From Palsa-504 sp963822765 (GTDB lineage: Bacteria; Actinomycetota; Actinomycetes; Streptosporangiales; Streptosporangiaceae), in contig CAWGJL010000007.1 in assembly GCA_963822765.1 (NCBI GenBank), positions 248,001 to 312,000 of the forward strand: DNA of 64,000 bases, read 5' to 3'. The number at the start of each line of letters is the position of its first letter. The stretch's first letter is position 1. A program made the translations under genes and the position numbers. The notes under the pieces were generated by a model. The model was not told the origin of the DNA and made no database searches. It saw only the letters and a program-made list of their open reading frames with translations. Positions 26,949 to 36,895 of this stretch are shown here, piece after piece.

Positions 26949-27335
26949 CGCCGCCTCCTTCTTCGTGCTGCTGTGAGATCATGACCGTTCCATCAGCGGC
27001 CGGGAAGTGTCAATCCCGTGGGCGAGACGAAGCGAATCGCCTCACCGGCGCAGTCAGCCGCTGCGGACCTGGCTGACCAGCTTCCGCGCCGGGCTGTTCG
27101 TCCCTGTCCGCCGCCCGCTGGGCATCGCCAGTCACTGGCCTCGGGCCAGCCGGGCCAGCTCCTGCCCGGGAACATCACCGCCGTCAGCGTCCCCGGCTGC
27201 TGTGCCGCGCCAGCGTCTGTCCCCCGACGGCGGCTCCTGCTGCCTGCGCGAAGCCCTGCGGGGTGCCAAAAGTCTGCTGTTCCTGTGAGCTGGGGCGATG
27301 CGCCAAGGTCAGCCCGTAGGACATGATGATCGGCC
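26949..27335. other. Gene-free region
   Basis: No supported gene. Two overlapping frames are open but contain only the arginine/alanine-rich sequence expected from random high-GC DNA. Confidence 0.4.
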
Positions 27336-27518
27336 GTGTCCCTTCGCCTGCTCTACCTGATCTTCATTCGGCTCTGCGGCTGGCTGGTCCTGCTCGGCCG
27401 CTCATCAGCGTCCGTCAACGCGGAACTGCTGGTGCCGCGGCACGAGGTCGCCGTGCTGCGCCGCACTAAGTTCCGGCTCCAGGCCTTAAGGCGGAACTTC
27501 GGCGGACGGGGCTGGTGA
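27336..27518 (+). pseudogene. Transposase N-terminal remnant
   Basis: It starts MSLRLLYLIFIRLCGWLVLL, then AELLVPRHEVAVLRRT. This is the conserved N-terminus of actinobacterial integrase-core transposases (AELLVLRHEVAVLRR). The homology ends after about 45 residues and the rest of the element is missing. Confidence 0.75.
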
Positions 27519-27548
27519 GCCCCTGTGCGTCGGCATCCGCGCGCCGGC

Positions 27549-27956
27549 CTAGAAGACGAAAACGACGAGCACCGTCAGCGCCAGCCAGAGCAGGCCCAGC
27601 GCGAGCCCGGCGGTGGCGAGGGCGGCACCGCGCCCGCCCGTGCGCCGGATCCGGCGGTGTGCACCTATGCCCAGGATGACCGCGGCGATCGTGGCTGGCA
27701 GCAGCGGGATGAGGCCGCAGGCGAAGGAGGCTACCGCCATCGGATCGGCCCGCGGGACGGCTGCGGGGGGTGACGGGGTTCCCGGCGGCCCGGCGGGCAG
27801 GTCGGCGGACAGTGCGGCAAGCTCAGCGTGGGTCAGCGAGCCGTAGGCCCGCTGCACCCTCGCGCTGTGCTCGTCCCTGGTCAGGCGGCCCTCGGCGAAC
27901 GCTGCGCTGAGCATGTCAACGGCGTGTTCCCGGTCCGCGTCCGAGGCCCGCGTCAT
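27549..27956 (-). CDS. DUF1707 / DUF4190 membrane protein
   Basis: A 135-residue protein. The N-terminal DUF1707 is MTRASDADREHAVDMLSAAF, AEGRLTRDEHSARVQRAYGSLTHAELAALSADLP. A Pro/Ala linker follows, then two membrane segments (MAVASFACGLIPLLPATIAA; LATAGLALGLLWLALTVLV) of the DUF4190 type. I start at the ATG of MTRASDADRE, the usual start of this domain, rather than 23 codons upstream. It is common in actinomycetes as a small membrane protein of unknown function. Confidence 0.88.
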   Translation of the reverse strand: MTRASDADREHAVDMLSAAFAEGRLTRDEHSARVQRAYGSLTHAELAALSADLPAGPPGTPSPPAAVPRADPMAVASFACGLIPLLPATIAAVILGIGAHRRIRRTGGRGAALATAGLALGLLWLALTVLVVFVF

Positions 27957-28200
27957 GGCGGTGCCGCCGGCTGGCACACCGTGCCCTGGTCCTGCGGTCA
28001 TTGCCAGCCCGGCATGCCGGGGCATGCCGGCGAGCCAGTGGCCGAGCCTGGCCGGGTAGACGTCGAGCCGCCACGGTACGCACTACCGCCGGCATCGCCG
28101 GCTGAGGCCCAGGACGCGCCGACCACCTCAACGCCAGCACCGGCCAGGAGCAAACCCCGGTCCGGCTCCTGCCTGGCAGCGCCGGGGCGGCCCCCTCTCC

Positions 28201-28579
28201 TCAGCTCGCGGGGCCCAGTCCGGCGGAGCGGACGGCCGCGGTGTCGTGGACGTGGCGGATCAGCGTGATCCGTCCGGCGGCGACGTCGAACTGCTCGGCG
28301 ATCCGCAGCGTCCCGAACGGCAGGGTCATGTCGTAGAGCAGCAGCGCGCCGGTGGTGTTGCCGAATTCGGCGAGGGTGCGTATATCGCTGGCCATTTCCC
28401 CGGGTCATGCGCGCGGCGGCGAGGACCTCCTGCTTGGTGGCGTAGTGGTTGACTGGTACGTCGATGTGGAGGCCGTCGCTGGGCAGCTCGCCTGCCTGGT
28501 CGAACTGGCCGGGCCGCCAGGCTCGGTGGTATGCGCGGGCGACCCGCAGGGCGGTGCCGTCGTCGGAGGGTTCGGTCAT
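28201..28579 (-). pseudogene. SnoaL/NTF2-like protein, single-base frameshift
   Basis: The N-terminal part reads ALRVARAYHRAWRPGQFDQA, LHIDVPVNHYATKQEVLAAA. After one extra G in ATGACCCGGGGAAATGG (near 28403) the C-terminal part continues in another frame as MASDIRTLAEFGNTTGALL, YDMTLPFGTLRIAEQFDVAAG, RITLIRHVHDTAAV. The combined product, about 125 residues, is a cone-fold nuclear-transport-factor-2-like protein. Removing one G restores a full-length product, so an assembly error is possible. Confidence 0.75.
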
Positions 28580-28658
28580 CGTGTCAGCCTTTCGCCTTTG
28601 CTGTCCGGCCGGCCGGGGGGCCGGGTGTCTGCGGAGCCCAGTCCGGGTGGGCTCGGGG

Positions 28659-29585
28659 TTAGGGCAGCCGGGCGGCGGCGGCGAAGATGACCGCCCCGCC
28701 GGTGTAGTGGCGGGTGTCCCACGTATTCTCCAGGGTCTGCTGCCAGCGGTGGAGCACCTCGGCGGGGACCGCGCCGGAGGCGGCGAGCCGGGTCAGGCTC
28801 GGAGCGAGCAGGCGGCGCAGGAACGGGTAGTCTGCCTCGACGAACCTGGCGTCCAGGGTGATGTCGGCGAAGCCCGCGGCGGTCAGCAGCCGGCGGAGCC
28901 CGCGTCCGGCCCAGCCGTCCGCGGCAGCGTCGATGGCGGCGTCGAGTACCTGGCGGGTGGTGGCCCGGTCGGGGTGGTCGACGGCTAGCGTGCCCAGGTC
29001 GAACTCCACCAGGGCGATCCGCCCGCCGCGGCGGGTGATGCGGGCCATCTCGGCGACCGCCCGGGCGGGGTCGGGCACGTGCTGGAGCAGGGTATCCGCG
29101 CGGCAGCGGTCCACCGAGTTGCCGGGCAGCGGCAGGCTCAGCGCGTCGCCGGCGCGGAAGGTGACCGGCAGGTCCCGCGCGGCTGCGCGGCCGCGGGCTT
29201 CGGCGATCATGGCCGCGCTGGCGTCGATGCCGGTCACTGATCCGCCGGGAGCGACGCGGCGGGCCATCTCCCGCGCGTCCTCGCCGGGCCCGCAGCCGAT
29301 ATCGGCGACGGCCAGCCCGGGCCGCAGCCCCAGCGCCTGCACTGCGAGCGACTTGGCGATGCGCACGCCCGGCAGGGCACGCGCGTCGTCCATCCAGCCG
29401 ATCAGCGCCGCCGGGTCCGGGGCGCGGTCCACCGCCGGGAACTCCGCGATGTCCGGGCCGCCCGCGCCGGCTGGCGGCGCCGCCGCTGCCTGGCCGCGTC
29501 GCGGATGCCCGGCCGGTTCAGTTTGCGCAGGACCGGGTGGTGGCCGCCGATCGCCGGGCGGGGCGAGGGAGGGGGGTGATGTCAT
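28659..29585 (-). CDS. Class I SAM-dependent methyltransferase
   Basis: SAM-binding motif I is VADIGCGPGEDAREMARRV (about residue 95), then VTGIDASAAMIAEARGRAAA (motif II region) and VDRCRADTLLQHVPDPARAV with RITRRGGRIALVEFD (motifs III-IV). The 40 N-terminal residues are Pro/Ala-rich and may not belong to the native start. It is the last gene of a compact minus-strand operon. Its ATG overlaps the upstream hydrolase stop by four bases. The substrate is unknown. Confidence 0.9.
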   Translation of the reverse strand: MTSPPSLAPPGDRRPPPGPAQTEPAGHPRRGQAAAAPPAGAGGPDIAEFPAVDRAPDPAALIGWMDDARALPGVRIAKSLAVQALGLRPGLAVADIGCGPGEDAREMARRVAPGGSVTGIDASAAMIAEARGRAAARDLPVTFRAGDALSLPLPGNSVDRCRADTLLQHVPDPARAVAEMARITRRGGRIALVEFDLGTLAVDHPDRATTRQVLDAAIDAAADGWAGRGLRRLLTAAGFADITLDARFVEADYPFLRRLLAPSLTRLAASGAVPAEVLHRWQQTLENTWDTRHYTGGAVIFAAAARLP

Positions 29586-30168
29586 GGCGTGTTCTCCTCA
29601 CGATGGTTCACGGGCCTTTGGGGGAGCGGGCCGGGATGGGGCCTGTCGGCCGGCTCCGCGCGGGACCGCGGTGTAGCCGGCCTGAGCCGCAGCCGGGGTG
29701 CGGGCGGCGCGGTTGATGATGCGACCACGGCGGCAGGGTGAGCGAGCATGGGGTCGTGCCCGCTGCCGATCTTGATGAGAGCGGCGCCGAGGCGGCCGGC
29801 GGTGGCGGCCGGCCAGCTGTCCAGCGCGCGGCGGTCCGGTCCGGGCACGCTGGCGGTGATGAGGACCAGGTGAGGCGCCCGCCGCGGGCCGGGGCCGCCA
29901 GCCCGGCGGCGACCGCGCCGCCGGGCGAATGCCCGGCGGTGACGGCCCGCTGCCAGCCGGCCCGGTCGAGTTCGCCGCTGGCCGCGCGGATCAGGTCGTC
30001 GAGGGTGAGCATCCCGAGCGCCTCGGGGCGGCTGGCGGTGCCGTCGCGGCCGGGGAGGCCGGCGGCCAGGGACGGCAGGGTGAGCAGCGGGGCGCCGTCG
30101 TCCCGGGCCCAGGATCCGTGGTGGGCGCCGTGGGTGTGGAGGATGCCGTCAGCATCTGGCCCGGTCAT
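29582..30168 (-). pseudogene. Alpha/beta hydrolase, frameshifted
   Basis: It starts MTGPDADGILHTHGAHHGSW with an oxyanion-type HGAHHGSW and the nucleophile elbow AGHSPGGAVAAGLA. Near 29855 the frame moves and continues as VPGPDRRALDSWPAATAGRL, with HDPMLAHPAAVV. The rest is low-complexity. The start overlaps the stop of the FMN reductase gene (ATGA). It is short and lacks a clear C-terminal catalytic His. Confidence 0.65.
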
Positions 30169-30746
30169 GACCGGCTCGGCAGGGCGGGGAACGGGGTCGC
30201 GGCTCGCGGTGCTGTGAGCCATTTGCCGAGCTGGTTGAGGTACTCGTCGAGCTGGTCGCGGGTGGCGGGGTCGGTGAGCTGGCCGGCGGTGTCGAACTTG
30301 CCGCTGGCCCGGCCGATTTCCAGCGGCGGCAGCGGTAGGCAGTAAGCGCCGAGGCCGTGCAGGACGTGCCGGACGGCGGCCTGGGCCTGCCGGGTGCCGC
30401 CGGTGCCGAGGGTGGCCCCGGCGGTCGCGGCCGGGCGGCCGCGCAGCGGTTCCCGCGGGTCACGGGACAGCCAGTCCAGGGCGTTCTTCAGGCCGCCGGG
30501 GATGCTGAAGTTGTATTCGGGGGTGATGATGAGCAGGGCGCCGGCGGCCAGGATGCCGTCGGCGAGTCTGCGGACCTGTGCTGGCTGGTCGTGTGCCTCG
30601 AGGTCTTCGTCGAAGACCGGGATGCCGGCCAGGCCGGTGAGGTGCAGGCGCAGGCCGGGCGGGGCCGCCGCCCGGGCCGCGCGGGCGAGTGCCCGGTTGA
30701 GCGAGGCGGCGCGCAGGCTGCCGATGAGGGTGAGGACGTCAGTCAT
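30165..30746 (-). CDS. NADPH-dependent FMN reductase
   Basis: A 193-residue flavodoxin-fold protein: LIGSLRAASLNRALARA (FMN phosphate loop), ALLIITPEYNFSIPGGLKNALDWLSR (the family signature TPEYN-S-PG-LKNA-DW) and ATLGTGGTRQAQAAVRHVL. It is translationally coupled by ATGA overlaps to the MFS gene upstream and the hydrolase downstream. In this operon it may supply reduced flavin or reduce a quinone/azo compound handled by the exporter. Confidence 0.92.
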   Translation of the reverse strand: MTDVLTLIGSLRAASLNRALARAARAAAPPGLRLHLTGLAGIPVFDEDLEAHDQPAQVRRLADGILAAGALLIITPEYNFSIPGGLKNALDWLSRDPREPLRGRPAATAGATLGTGGTRQAQAAVRHVLHGLGAYCLPLPPLEIGRASGKFDTAGQLTDPATRDQLDEYLNQLGKWLTAPRAATPFPALPSRS

Positions 30747-32051
30747 GACAGGCGGCTTTCTGGGGCGGGGGATGGGTCTGCCGCCCGCGGGCGGCGGGCG
30801 AGCCGGAGCAGCGCGAGGCCGCTGAGCGCGACCAGCGCCGAGCCGGACAGCGCGAAGCTGGCGGTCAGGCCCCAGGCGCGGATGGCCAGCGCGGCCAGGG
30901 GCGGGCTGATGGTGGTCGCGGCGGCGATGCCGGTGTACCACAGGGCCATGGCCTTGCCGAGGTGCTGGCCGGGGACGCGGGCCTGCAGCAGCGCGATGAG
31001 CGGGATGTCGGTGGCGGCCGAGGCCAGGCCGGTGCCGGCCATCAGCGGCAGCCCGGCAGCGAGACTGCTGGTGCCGCCGAGGAACAGCCGGAACCCGCCG
31101 AGCACTGCCCAGGCGCGCGACGGCCATCATCGCCAGGCGGCGCAGCCGCAGCCGGGCCAGGGCCAGCGCGCCGGCCAGTTCGGCGATGCCGGCGGCGCCC
31201 TGCAGCAGGCCGAGGGTCCCGGCCCCGCCGTGCGCGCGGGACACCCAGGCCGGCAACCCGACGGCGAGGAAACCGCTGGCCAGGGTGAGCGCGGCGACGA
31301 AGGTGGCGAGGACGAGCAGCACGTCCGGGGCTGAGCGCACCGCGCGCCAGCCCGCAGCCAGGTCCCGCCGGATCCCGGGGTCGGCCGGGGCCGGCCCGCC
31401 CGGGGGTGCCAGCCGGATCGCGGCCAGGGTGGCCGCGGAGACGGCGAAGGTCGCCGCGTCGGCCGCTGCCACGCCGGGCATCCCGGTGACGGTCAGCAGC
31501 GGGCCGAGCAGCAGCGGGCCGATCCCGAAGCTGGCCATGAAGCAGGCCTGCATGATCGCGTTGGCCCGCAGCAGCTGCCCGGCGGGCACCAGTGCAGGCA
31601 CCAGCGCCAGCCGGGCCGGGGTGAACAGGGCGGCCGCCGAGCCCTCGGCCAGGGCGAAGCCCGCCAGCGCCCAGACCGGCAGCCGCCCGTGAACGAGCGC
31701 TGCCCCCAGCGCCGCGAGCAGGGCCAGGCGGATAAGGTCGGCGCCGATCATCAGCCGCCGCCGGTCGTGCCGGTCGGCGTAGGACGCGCCGGCCAGCGAA
31801 CCCGCCAGCAGCGGCGCGGTAGCGGCGCTGGCTACCAGGGCGACCCCGGCCGCCCCCCGGCTCTGCAGCGCGATCCAGACCAGGGCAGTGGCAAACAGCC
31901 CGTCGCCGAGCCGGGAGACCGCCTGGCCAGCAGCCAGCAGCGCGAACGGCCGGGACCGCAGGGCGGGCCCAGCAGCGCCGGGGGCGGGCCCGCCGCCCGC
32001 GCCGGGCGGGCCCGGGCTGAGCGCTGGCGTCGGGGCGGCCGGTGTGCTCAT
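30743..32051 (-). pseudogene. MFS transporter, two-base deletion
   Basis: The first 310 residues or so (FALLAAGQAVSRLGDGLFAT, ASYADRHDRRRLMIGADLIR, NAIMQACFMASFGIGPLLLG) give six or more membrane helices and the MFS loop motif D-R-x-x-RRR. Near 31115, GCGCGCC seems to have lost two bases and the remaining helices continue in another frame (MLGGFRLFLGGTSSLAAGLP, LIALLQARVPGQHLGKAMAL). Full length would be about 435 residues, normal for the family. It is divergent from the ArsR-type regulator. Confidence 0.8.
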
Positions 32052-32102
32052 GGGCCCACTGTCGGCCCGGCATACTGATCAGATCAACAGATTCGGCAGA
32101 AG

Positions 32103-33227
32103 GTGAAACAGTTGGCGGACGGGATCCGGCTGACGTTCCCGCCCCAGCCGCTGGAGCAGATCCGGCTGGGGACATCGAGGGTCCTGGAGGCGGCACAGTC
32201 CTGGCACGTGCTGACCGACCCCTCCCATCACGCCCTGCACCTGCCCTGGGTGCGGGCCTGCCGCCAGCTGCCCGCAGGCCTGCGCCAGCAGCTGCGCGAG
32301 CACTCCTGGGCCGTCCGGACCTACCTGCCGGCCTTCCTGGAGGCCGGCATCGCCCACCCCGATTCCACGATCGAGGAGGAGATCGCGCTCATCCGCGCCG
32401 TCCCGGCGCGGCAGCTGGCCCCCGAGCTCGTGCTCACCCTGGTCGACTGGCCGCGCGGCGATGACCTCACCGACCCCGGCGTGCAAGACCTCATCATCGG
32501 CGCGGGCCGCGACCAGCACGACGCGGCACGGCTCCGGCGGATCTTCGCCGACCCCGGGCGGGTCCGCGACCAGCTGCTCACCGTGATCGAAGACTACTGG
32601 CAGGCATGCTTCGCAGCCGAGTTCGAGCGCCTGGAACCCGGCCTGCACCAGGCCATGGAAGACGCCGCCCGGCACCTGGCCGCAGCGGGCCCGCTCGGCC
32701 TGCTGCGCGAGCTGATCCCCGAAGTGATCCTGGACCCCGCCAGCAGCACCGTCCTGATCCCGCGGTCCCACCACCACCAGGTCGCGGTCGGCGAACACGG
32801 CGGCATCACCCTGGTGCCCAGCGTGTACGCCTGGCCGCACGTGCGGGTGACCTGCGACCACCCGCCCTGGCCGCTGACCCTGATCTACCCCGCCGACCCG
32901 CTGACCCGGCCGCTGGCCGCAACCCTCACCCCCGGCCAGCTCGCCCGCCAGCTGACCGCCATCGCCGCCGCGCCGCGCCTGGAACTCCTCCGGCTGACCA
33001 GCATCGAGCCGCGCAGCACCCAGGAACTGGCCCGGCTCACCCAGCTTTCGCAGGCCGCGGTCTCCAAGCACCTGCAGACCCTGCTGGCCGCCGGCCTGCT
33101 CACCCGCACCCGGCACGGCTACTACGTCCTCTACCAGGCCGACCGGGAAACAATCAGCGCCTTCGTCCAAGCCCTGGGACGGGAACTCAACGCCCTGCCC
33201 CCGCAAGCCGCGCCAGGCACCGGATGA
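32103..33227 (+). CDS. ArsR-family transcriptional regulator with N-terminal DUF5937-type region
   Basis: A 374-residue protein. About 280 residues of a DUF5937-like domain (RLTFPPQPLEQIRLGTSRVLEA) are followed by a C-terminal winged helix: LELLRLTSIEPRSTQELARL, TQLSQAAVSKHLQTLLAAGL, LTRTRHGYYVLYQ. It starts at GTG 51 bp from the divergently transcribed MFS operon, so it probably represses that operon. The inducer is unknown. Confidence 0.9.
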   Translation: MKQLADGIRLTFPPQPLEQIRLGTSRVLEAAQSWHVLTDPSHHALHLPWVRACRQLPAGLRQQLREHSWAVRTYLPAFLEAGIAHPDSTIEEEIALIRAVPARQLAPELVLTLVDWPRGDDLTDPGVQDLIIGAGRDQHDAARLRRIFADPGRVRDQLLTVIEDYWQACFAAEFERLEPGLHQAMEDAARHLAAAGPLGLLRELIPEVILDPASSTVLIPRSHHHQVAVGEHGGITLVPSVYAWPHVRVTCDHPPWPLTLIYPADPLTRPLAATLTPGQLARQLTAIAAAPRLELLRLTSIEPRSTQELARLTQLSQAAVSKHLQTLLAAGLLTRTRHGYYVLYQADRETISAFVQALGRELNALPPQAAPGTG

Positions 33228-33333
33228 CGCCGGACGACCCAGCGAACCCGCAGAGTCTGTGGCGATCGCCGGGCCCGGAAGAGGGCGGCACTCCGCCTGC
33301 GCGGGCGTGGCCGGAGTGGGCCTATAGCGCCGC

Positions 33334-33823
33334 ATGACCCAGCCCGGCGGCCAGTTCCTGCATCTGCGCGTGGTACACAGGATGAAGTCCTGCTGCGTGA
33401 CCAGGCCGCCATGGGCGATGCCGGTGCTCGGTGATACGGCGAGCTCCTTGTCCCGGACCGCCTCGCCGAGCACGGCAATAATGACCAGGCAGGCGACGAT
33501 GAGGGCATTGATGTCCTCGCGGCGGATCGCGCCGAGATCATCCTCAACGTGCGCTCCGGAGAGGGCGTGCTGCGCTTCTCCGACGCTAGGGCATCGAGAC
33601 TGTGCTGGAGAGCGTGCAAGCCATGCTGCGCCGGGATCAGCACGACGGCGAGTTCGGGGACTTCGAGACGCGGACGATGGCACGGGCCATCCGCAGCGCG
33701 ATCGACGGCGCGGGCCAGCAGCGGACGCTAGATCCCGACCTGGACTTCAACGTCGTCATCTGGGAGCCGGCCGGGTCGTCCGACCGGGCGACCAGGGCGC
33801 TTGCTCCGCACGACGCCGCGTGA
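33334..33823 (+). pseudogene. Hypothetical protein remnant
   Basis: Natural-looking protein sequence is spread over two frames with a stop: QDEVLLRDQAAMGD, then TGA at about 33433, YGELLVPDRLAEHGNNDQAG, IDVLAADRAEIILNVRSGEG, then after a shift near 33590 LESVQAMLRRDQHDGEFGDF, ETRTMARAIRSAIDGAG. The acidic composition differs from the shadow frames. I do not recognise the family. The N-terminus is missing. Confidence 0.45.
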
Positions 33824-33934
33824 CCCGGCGGTGACCTCTCCGCCGGGCTGGCCGACAGCCTGACGTCCCGGACCGGCCCGCTGGCCCGGTCCGCCAGTGC
33901 CTGATGCCGCCCTGTGTCCGAGGTCATGTGGCAG

Positions 33935-34497
33935 TCACCGGGATATCTCAATGCGTCGCCGGTTGCCGGGCCGGGATGGGTCGAAGTAGACGATGACCTG
34001 TTGCCCGACGCCCGGCGGATGCCAGGTGGTGGTGTGCTTGGTAACCCAGCGGGTCGTGCCCGACGCGTCGTTGAACCGGCCCGGATCAGCGTCGCGGCCA
34101 GCACTAGCGCCACGCCCAGGACGGCATCGACCGTCATGCCCGGCAGCACCACCGGCCTCGGCCCGGGCAGCGAGATCCGGGCCACAGCCATGCCAGCGCG
34201 CCCCGGCTACCAGCAGGAGACCGGCCTGGCCTGCCAGCACGGGGCCGCCAGGGTCGCCGGCCCGCCAACGGGCCGGCGCCGCGAAACCCGTCCCGACGAG
34301 CAGGCCGATGGCGGCAAACGGGCTGGCGACCAGGGCCACCGCATGCGCGCCTTCGTCTTGCGCGGGAACGCCCCGATCGCCCACCCCTGCCCCGCCGCCC
34401 CCGCCGCAACCAGGGAGGCGATGAACACGATGGCGGCGGCGACTACCCGGCCGGCCCGGGTCGCCGACGGATCGCGGATGCTCACGCCAGCTATCAC
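33935..34497 (-). pseudogene. DUF3592-like membrane protein, multiply frameshifted
   Basis: The first frame gives a membrane segment (RVVAAAIVFIASLVAAGAAG). A second frame continues with ALVASPFAAIGLLVGTGFAA, a third with AVLGVALVLAATLIRAGS. The C-terminus returns to FNDASGTTRWVTKHTTTWHP, then VGQQVIVYFDPSRPGNRRRI. That ending is typical of DUF3592 proteins (modified-residue strand followed by Y/F-DP-x-x-P). At least three indels would be needed to restore it. Confidence 0.6.
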
Positions 34498-35082
34498 CGC
34501 ACACCGGCACCCGCCGACGTCATGAATCCGGCCGGCTCGGACACCGGCTCGATCCGGACGGCCGCCGAAGCTGGCATCTGGGCGCCGTGGTCATTCCGCC
34601 GTGCCGCCGCCCCGGCGCTGGTCATCCCAGCCCGGTGGGCGGCCTCGTCATCGCGGTGTACCTTGCTGCCTTCCCGGCGTTCTCCTTCCCGCGGTAATCG
34701 CGCGGCTCGTGACTATCCGCACCGGGCTGCGCGAGGCCGCATTCTGGTACCGGCATCGGGATTACCGTGCTGGAGTTCGCCCCCGTCCCCATGACCTGGT
34801 CAGCGCCAGGCGCGCGGCCGCTCATCCCCGGCCATGACAGCAGGCAGGCGAAACATGGGTCAGCGTCCCAGTGCCCGGCCGTCGCGAGCCAGGTCTCGGC
34901 CTGGCGGCAGCGCAGGCAGCCGCAGGTCCAGGGCCGCCGACGATGATTCCCGCCGGCGATTCCCGGCCGGATGAACCGGGACGCGCCTGTGGCCGTTTAC
35001 CCGGGAAGAGAGGCGGCGGCCGCGGGTGAGTAGCGACCGGGACACAAGCAACGGCAAACCCCCGCGGGAAATGGAGATCACC
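34498..35082. other. Region without intact gene
   Basis: Only scraps are visible. On the plus strand VGGLVIAVYLAAFPAFSFPR (34637-34700) followed in another frame by IARLVTIRTGLREAAFWYRH looks like a decayed membrane protein of unknown family. The ribosome binding site GGAGATCACC of the next gene lies at its right end. Confidence 0.35.
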
Positions 35083-35742
35083 ATGACATTGCGGGTCGTC
35101 GGCGCGGGCCTGGCCCGGACCGGACCGGACCGGCGTCGCTGAAGATCGCGCTGGAACGGCTGCTCGGCGGGCCCTGCTACCACATGTTCGAACTGTTCGC
35201 CCACCCCGCACATATCCCGGCCTGGCATCGGGCCGCCCCGCGGCGAGTTCCCGGGCTGGGAGGAGCTCCTGGACGGCTGCCAGGCCGCGGTCGACCTGCC
35301 CGCCTCGGCGTTCTGGCCGGAGCTGGCCGCGGCCAGCCCGGGCGCGCTGATCGTGCTGTCGGTGCGCGATAGCGCCGCGCAGTGGTGGGACAGCGCGTCG
35401 CAGGCGGTGTTCAACCCGTCCCGGCCGCCGGCGGCCGGGACGGCGCAGGCCGGGTTCGCGGACATGATCACCGGCGTGCTGGCGCCCGGCTCGGCGTGGC
35501 TTACCTGTCGGACCAGGACGCGATGATCGGCGCCTACGAGCGGCACAACGACGCGGTCCGCACCCTGGCGCCGCCCGGGCGGCGCCCCGAAGGCGGCTGG
35601 CGGCGCTTGCGTCCTGCACCGGTGCCGCTGTCCGTGGCCCCGGCCGGACCGGATGGCGGGCGGCGTGTTCACCGGCCGGCGGCTGCCAGCCGGGGGCCTG
35701 CCCGCGGCCGACGGGGTGACAACTCATCTGGAGAAGGCGTGA
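35083..35742 (+). pseudogene. Sulfotransferase-family protein, frameshifted
   Basis: It starts MTLRVVGAGLARTG, a P-loop-like PAPS-binding start (family form GAGLGRTGTASLK). TASLKIALERLLGGPCYHMF, PAHIPAWHRAA, GWEELLDGCQAAVDLPASAF, WPELAAASPGALIVLSVRDS and WWDSASQAVFNPS then follow in shifted frames, ending THLEKA. At least three indels separate these blocks. The start has a strong ribosome binding site. A second, shorter relic of the same family lies at 56165-56370. Confidence 0.75.
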
Positions 35743-36000
35743 GCGTGCTCAGGCACCGGCTCCGTCATCAACCGGGGCCGGTGCCCCGGGCGAGACGTAA
35801 ATGCATGACGCTCACCACCTTCCGGGCAGGAGGACGGCCCGTCAGCACGCCGGTCTGGGTCGTGGTCGACGGTGTTGGCGTTGACGGCGGCTGGGCGGCC
35901 GCCGCGGCGGCCTTGGTCCTGGGCGGCGCGCAGCCCGTCCAGGGTGCGCTCGCAGATCAGGTCGCGTTCCATTATGTGGACAAGTCAGTTTGTGCAAGCT
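35724..36000 (-). pseudogene. Serine recombinase (resolvase) remnant
   Basis: The minus strand reads MERDLICERTLDGLRAAQDQ, GRRGGRPAAVNANTVD. This is the E-R-x-L-I-x-ER-T-x-x-GL-x-x-A-x-GR-x-GGRP junction of the catalytic and DNA-binding domains of resolvase/invertase proteins. Neither the catalytic serine region nor the helix-turn-helix is present. Confidence 0.65.
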
Positions 36001-36086
36001 CGGCTGGTGGATCGGGAGAGGAACTGGACCTGGCCGTGGTCGTCCGGGAACCGCTATGGCGGTTAGCTGTGCTGCTCCGTTGTCTT

Positions 36087-36848
36087 TCACAAGTTGATCA
36101 CGAGTCCGTCGTGGGCGGGCTCGAAGGAGACCTCGTTTTGGTGGCCGAGCACGTCGGCGGACATGTGGGTGACGATGATGCGCTTGGCGGTGAGCCGGTC
36201 CCGGTGGGCGTCGAGGTCAGCGAGACGGAGGTGGTAGGGGATGTTCTTGTCCCGGTAGTAGGCCTCGGCGATGAGCAGGTCGGTATCCGCGGCGGCATCG
36301 ACGAGTGTGCTGGTCCAGGCGGTGTCGCCGGTGTATGTGAGCGTCTTCCCTGCTATGTCCAGGCGGAGGAGGAGGGCCGGGGCACCGCTGGGGTGATCGC
36401 CCTCCCAGGCGCTGACCGTCACCCCGGACACTGTCCTGGCAGACCCCGAGTTCAGTTCGACCGTTTCGATGCCGAACCGGCGGGGAGCCGTGGACGAGCC
36501 GGGGAACATGCACTCCATGGCGTCGGCCAGGCGGCGGGCGATGCCCGGCGGCCCGGCGACGATGAGCGGTCTGCTGCGGCGGGAGAACTGGCCGTCGAGG
36601 ATGAGGAAGGGCAGGCCCCCGAAGTGGTCGCCGTGGAGGTGGGAGACGAACACGGCGGTGATCTCGCCGGGGTCGAGTCCGAGGCGTTTGAGGGCGCTGA
36701 GCGAGGTGGCGCCGCAGTCCAGGAGCACCGGGCCGGAGCCGCCGGCGCCTCGCAGGTGGATACAGGCCTGGAAGCGGCCACCGCTGCCGAAGGCGTCGCC
36801 GCAGCCGGCGAAGGTGACGGTGAGGGCGGGTTCTCCGGGCGCGGTCAC
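36087..36848 (-). CDS. MBL-fold metallo-hydrolase
   Basis: A 253-residue metallo-beta-lactamase-fold protein. It has the metal motif VSHLHGDHFGGLPF (HxHxDH, about residue 68), LLDCGATSLSALKRLGL before it, TYTGDT (metal Asp) near residue 175 and VTHMSADVL near 230. The pattern is closest to RNase Z/PhnP-like hydrolases that act on phosphodiesters, but the specific substrate cannot be read from sequence. It is divergent, with 47 bp between, from the PtxD-like gene. Confidence 0.9.
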   Translation of the reverse strand: MTAPGEPALTVTFAGCGDAFGSGGRFQACIHLRGAGGSGPVLLDCGATSLSALKRLGLDPGEITAVFVSHLHGDHFGGLPFLILDGQFSRRSRPLIVAGPPGIARRLADAMECMFPGSSTAPRRFGIETVELNSGSARTVSGVTVSAWEGDHPSGAPALLLRLDIAGKTLTYTGDTAWTSTLVDAAADTDLLIAEAYYRDKNIPYHLRLADLDAHRDRLTAKRIIVTHMSADVLGHQNEVSFEPAHDGLVINL

Positions 36849-36895
36849 CGTCCCATTGTCGCTCTCCGGCCCGACGTCAGGGCAGGCTAGCGTCT

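Noticed and set aside
34822..35727. Minus-strand frames over 34.8-35.7 kb
   Set aside because: They are antisense to the sulfotransferase-like blocks. A parallel shadow appears over the second relic at 56213-56407, confirming that they are shadows.
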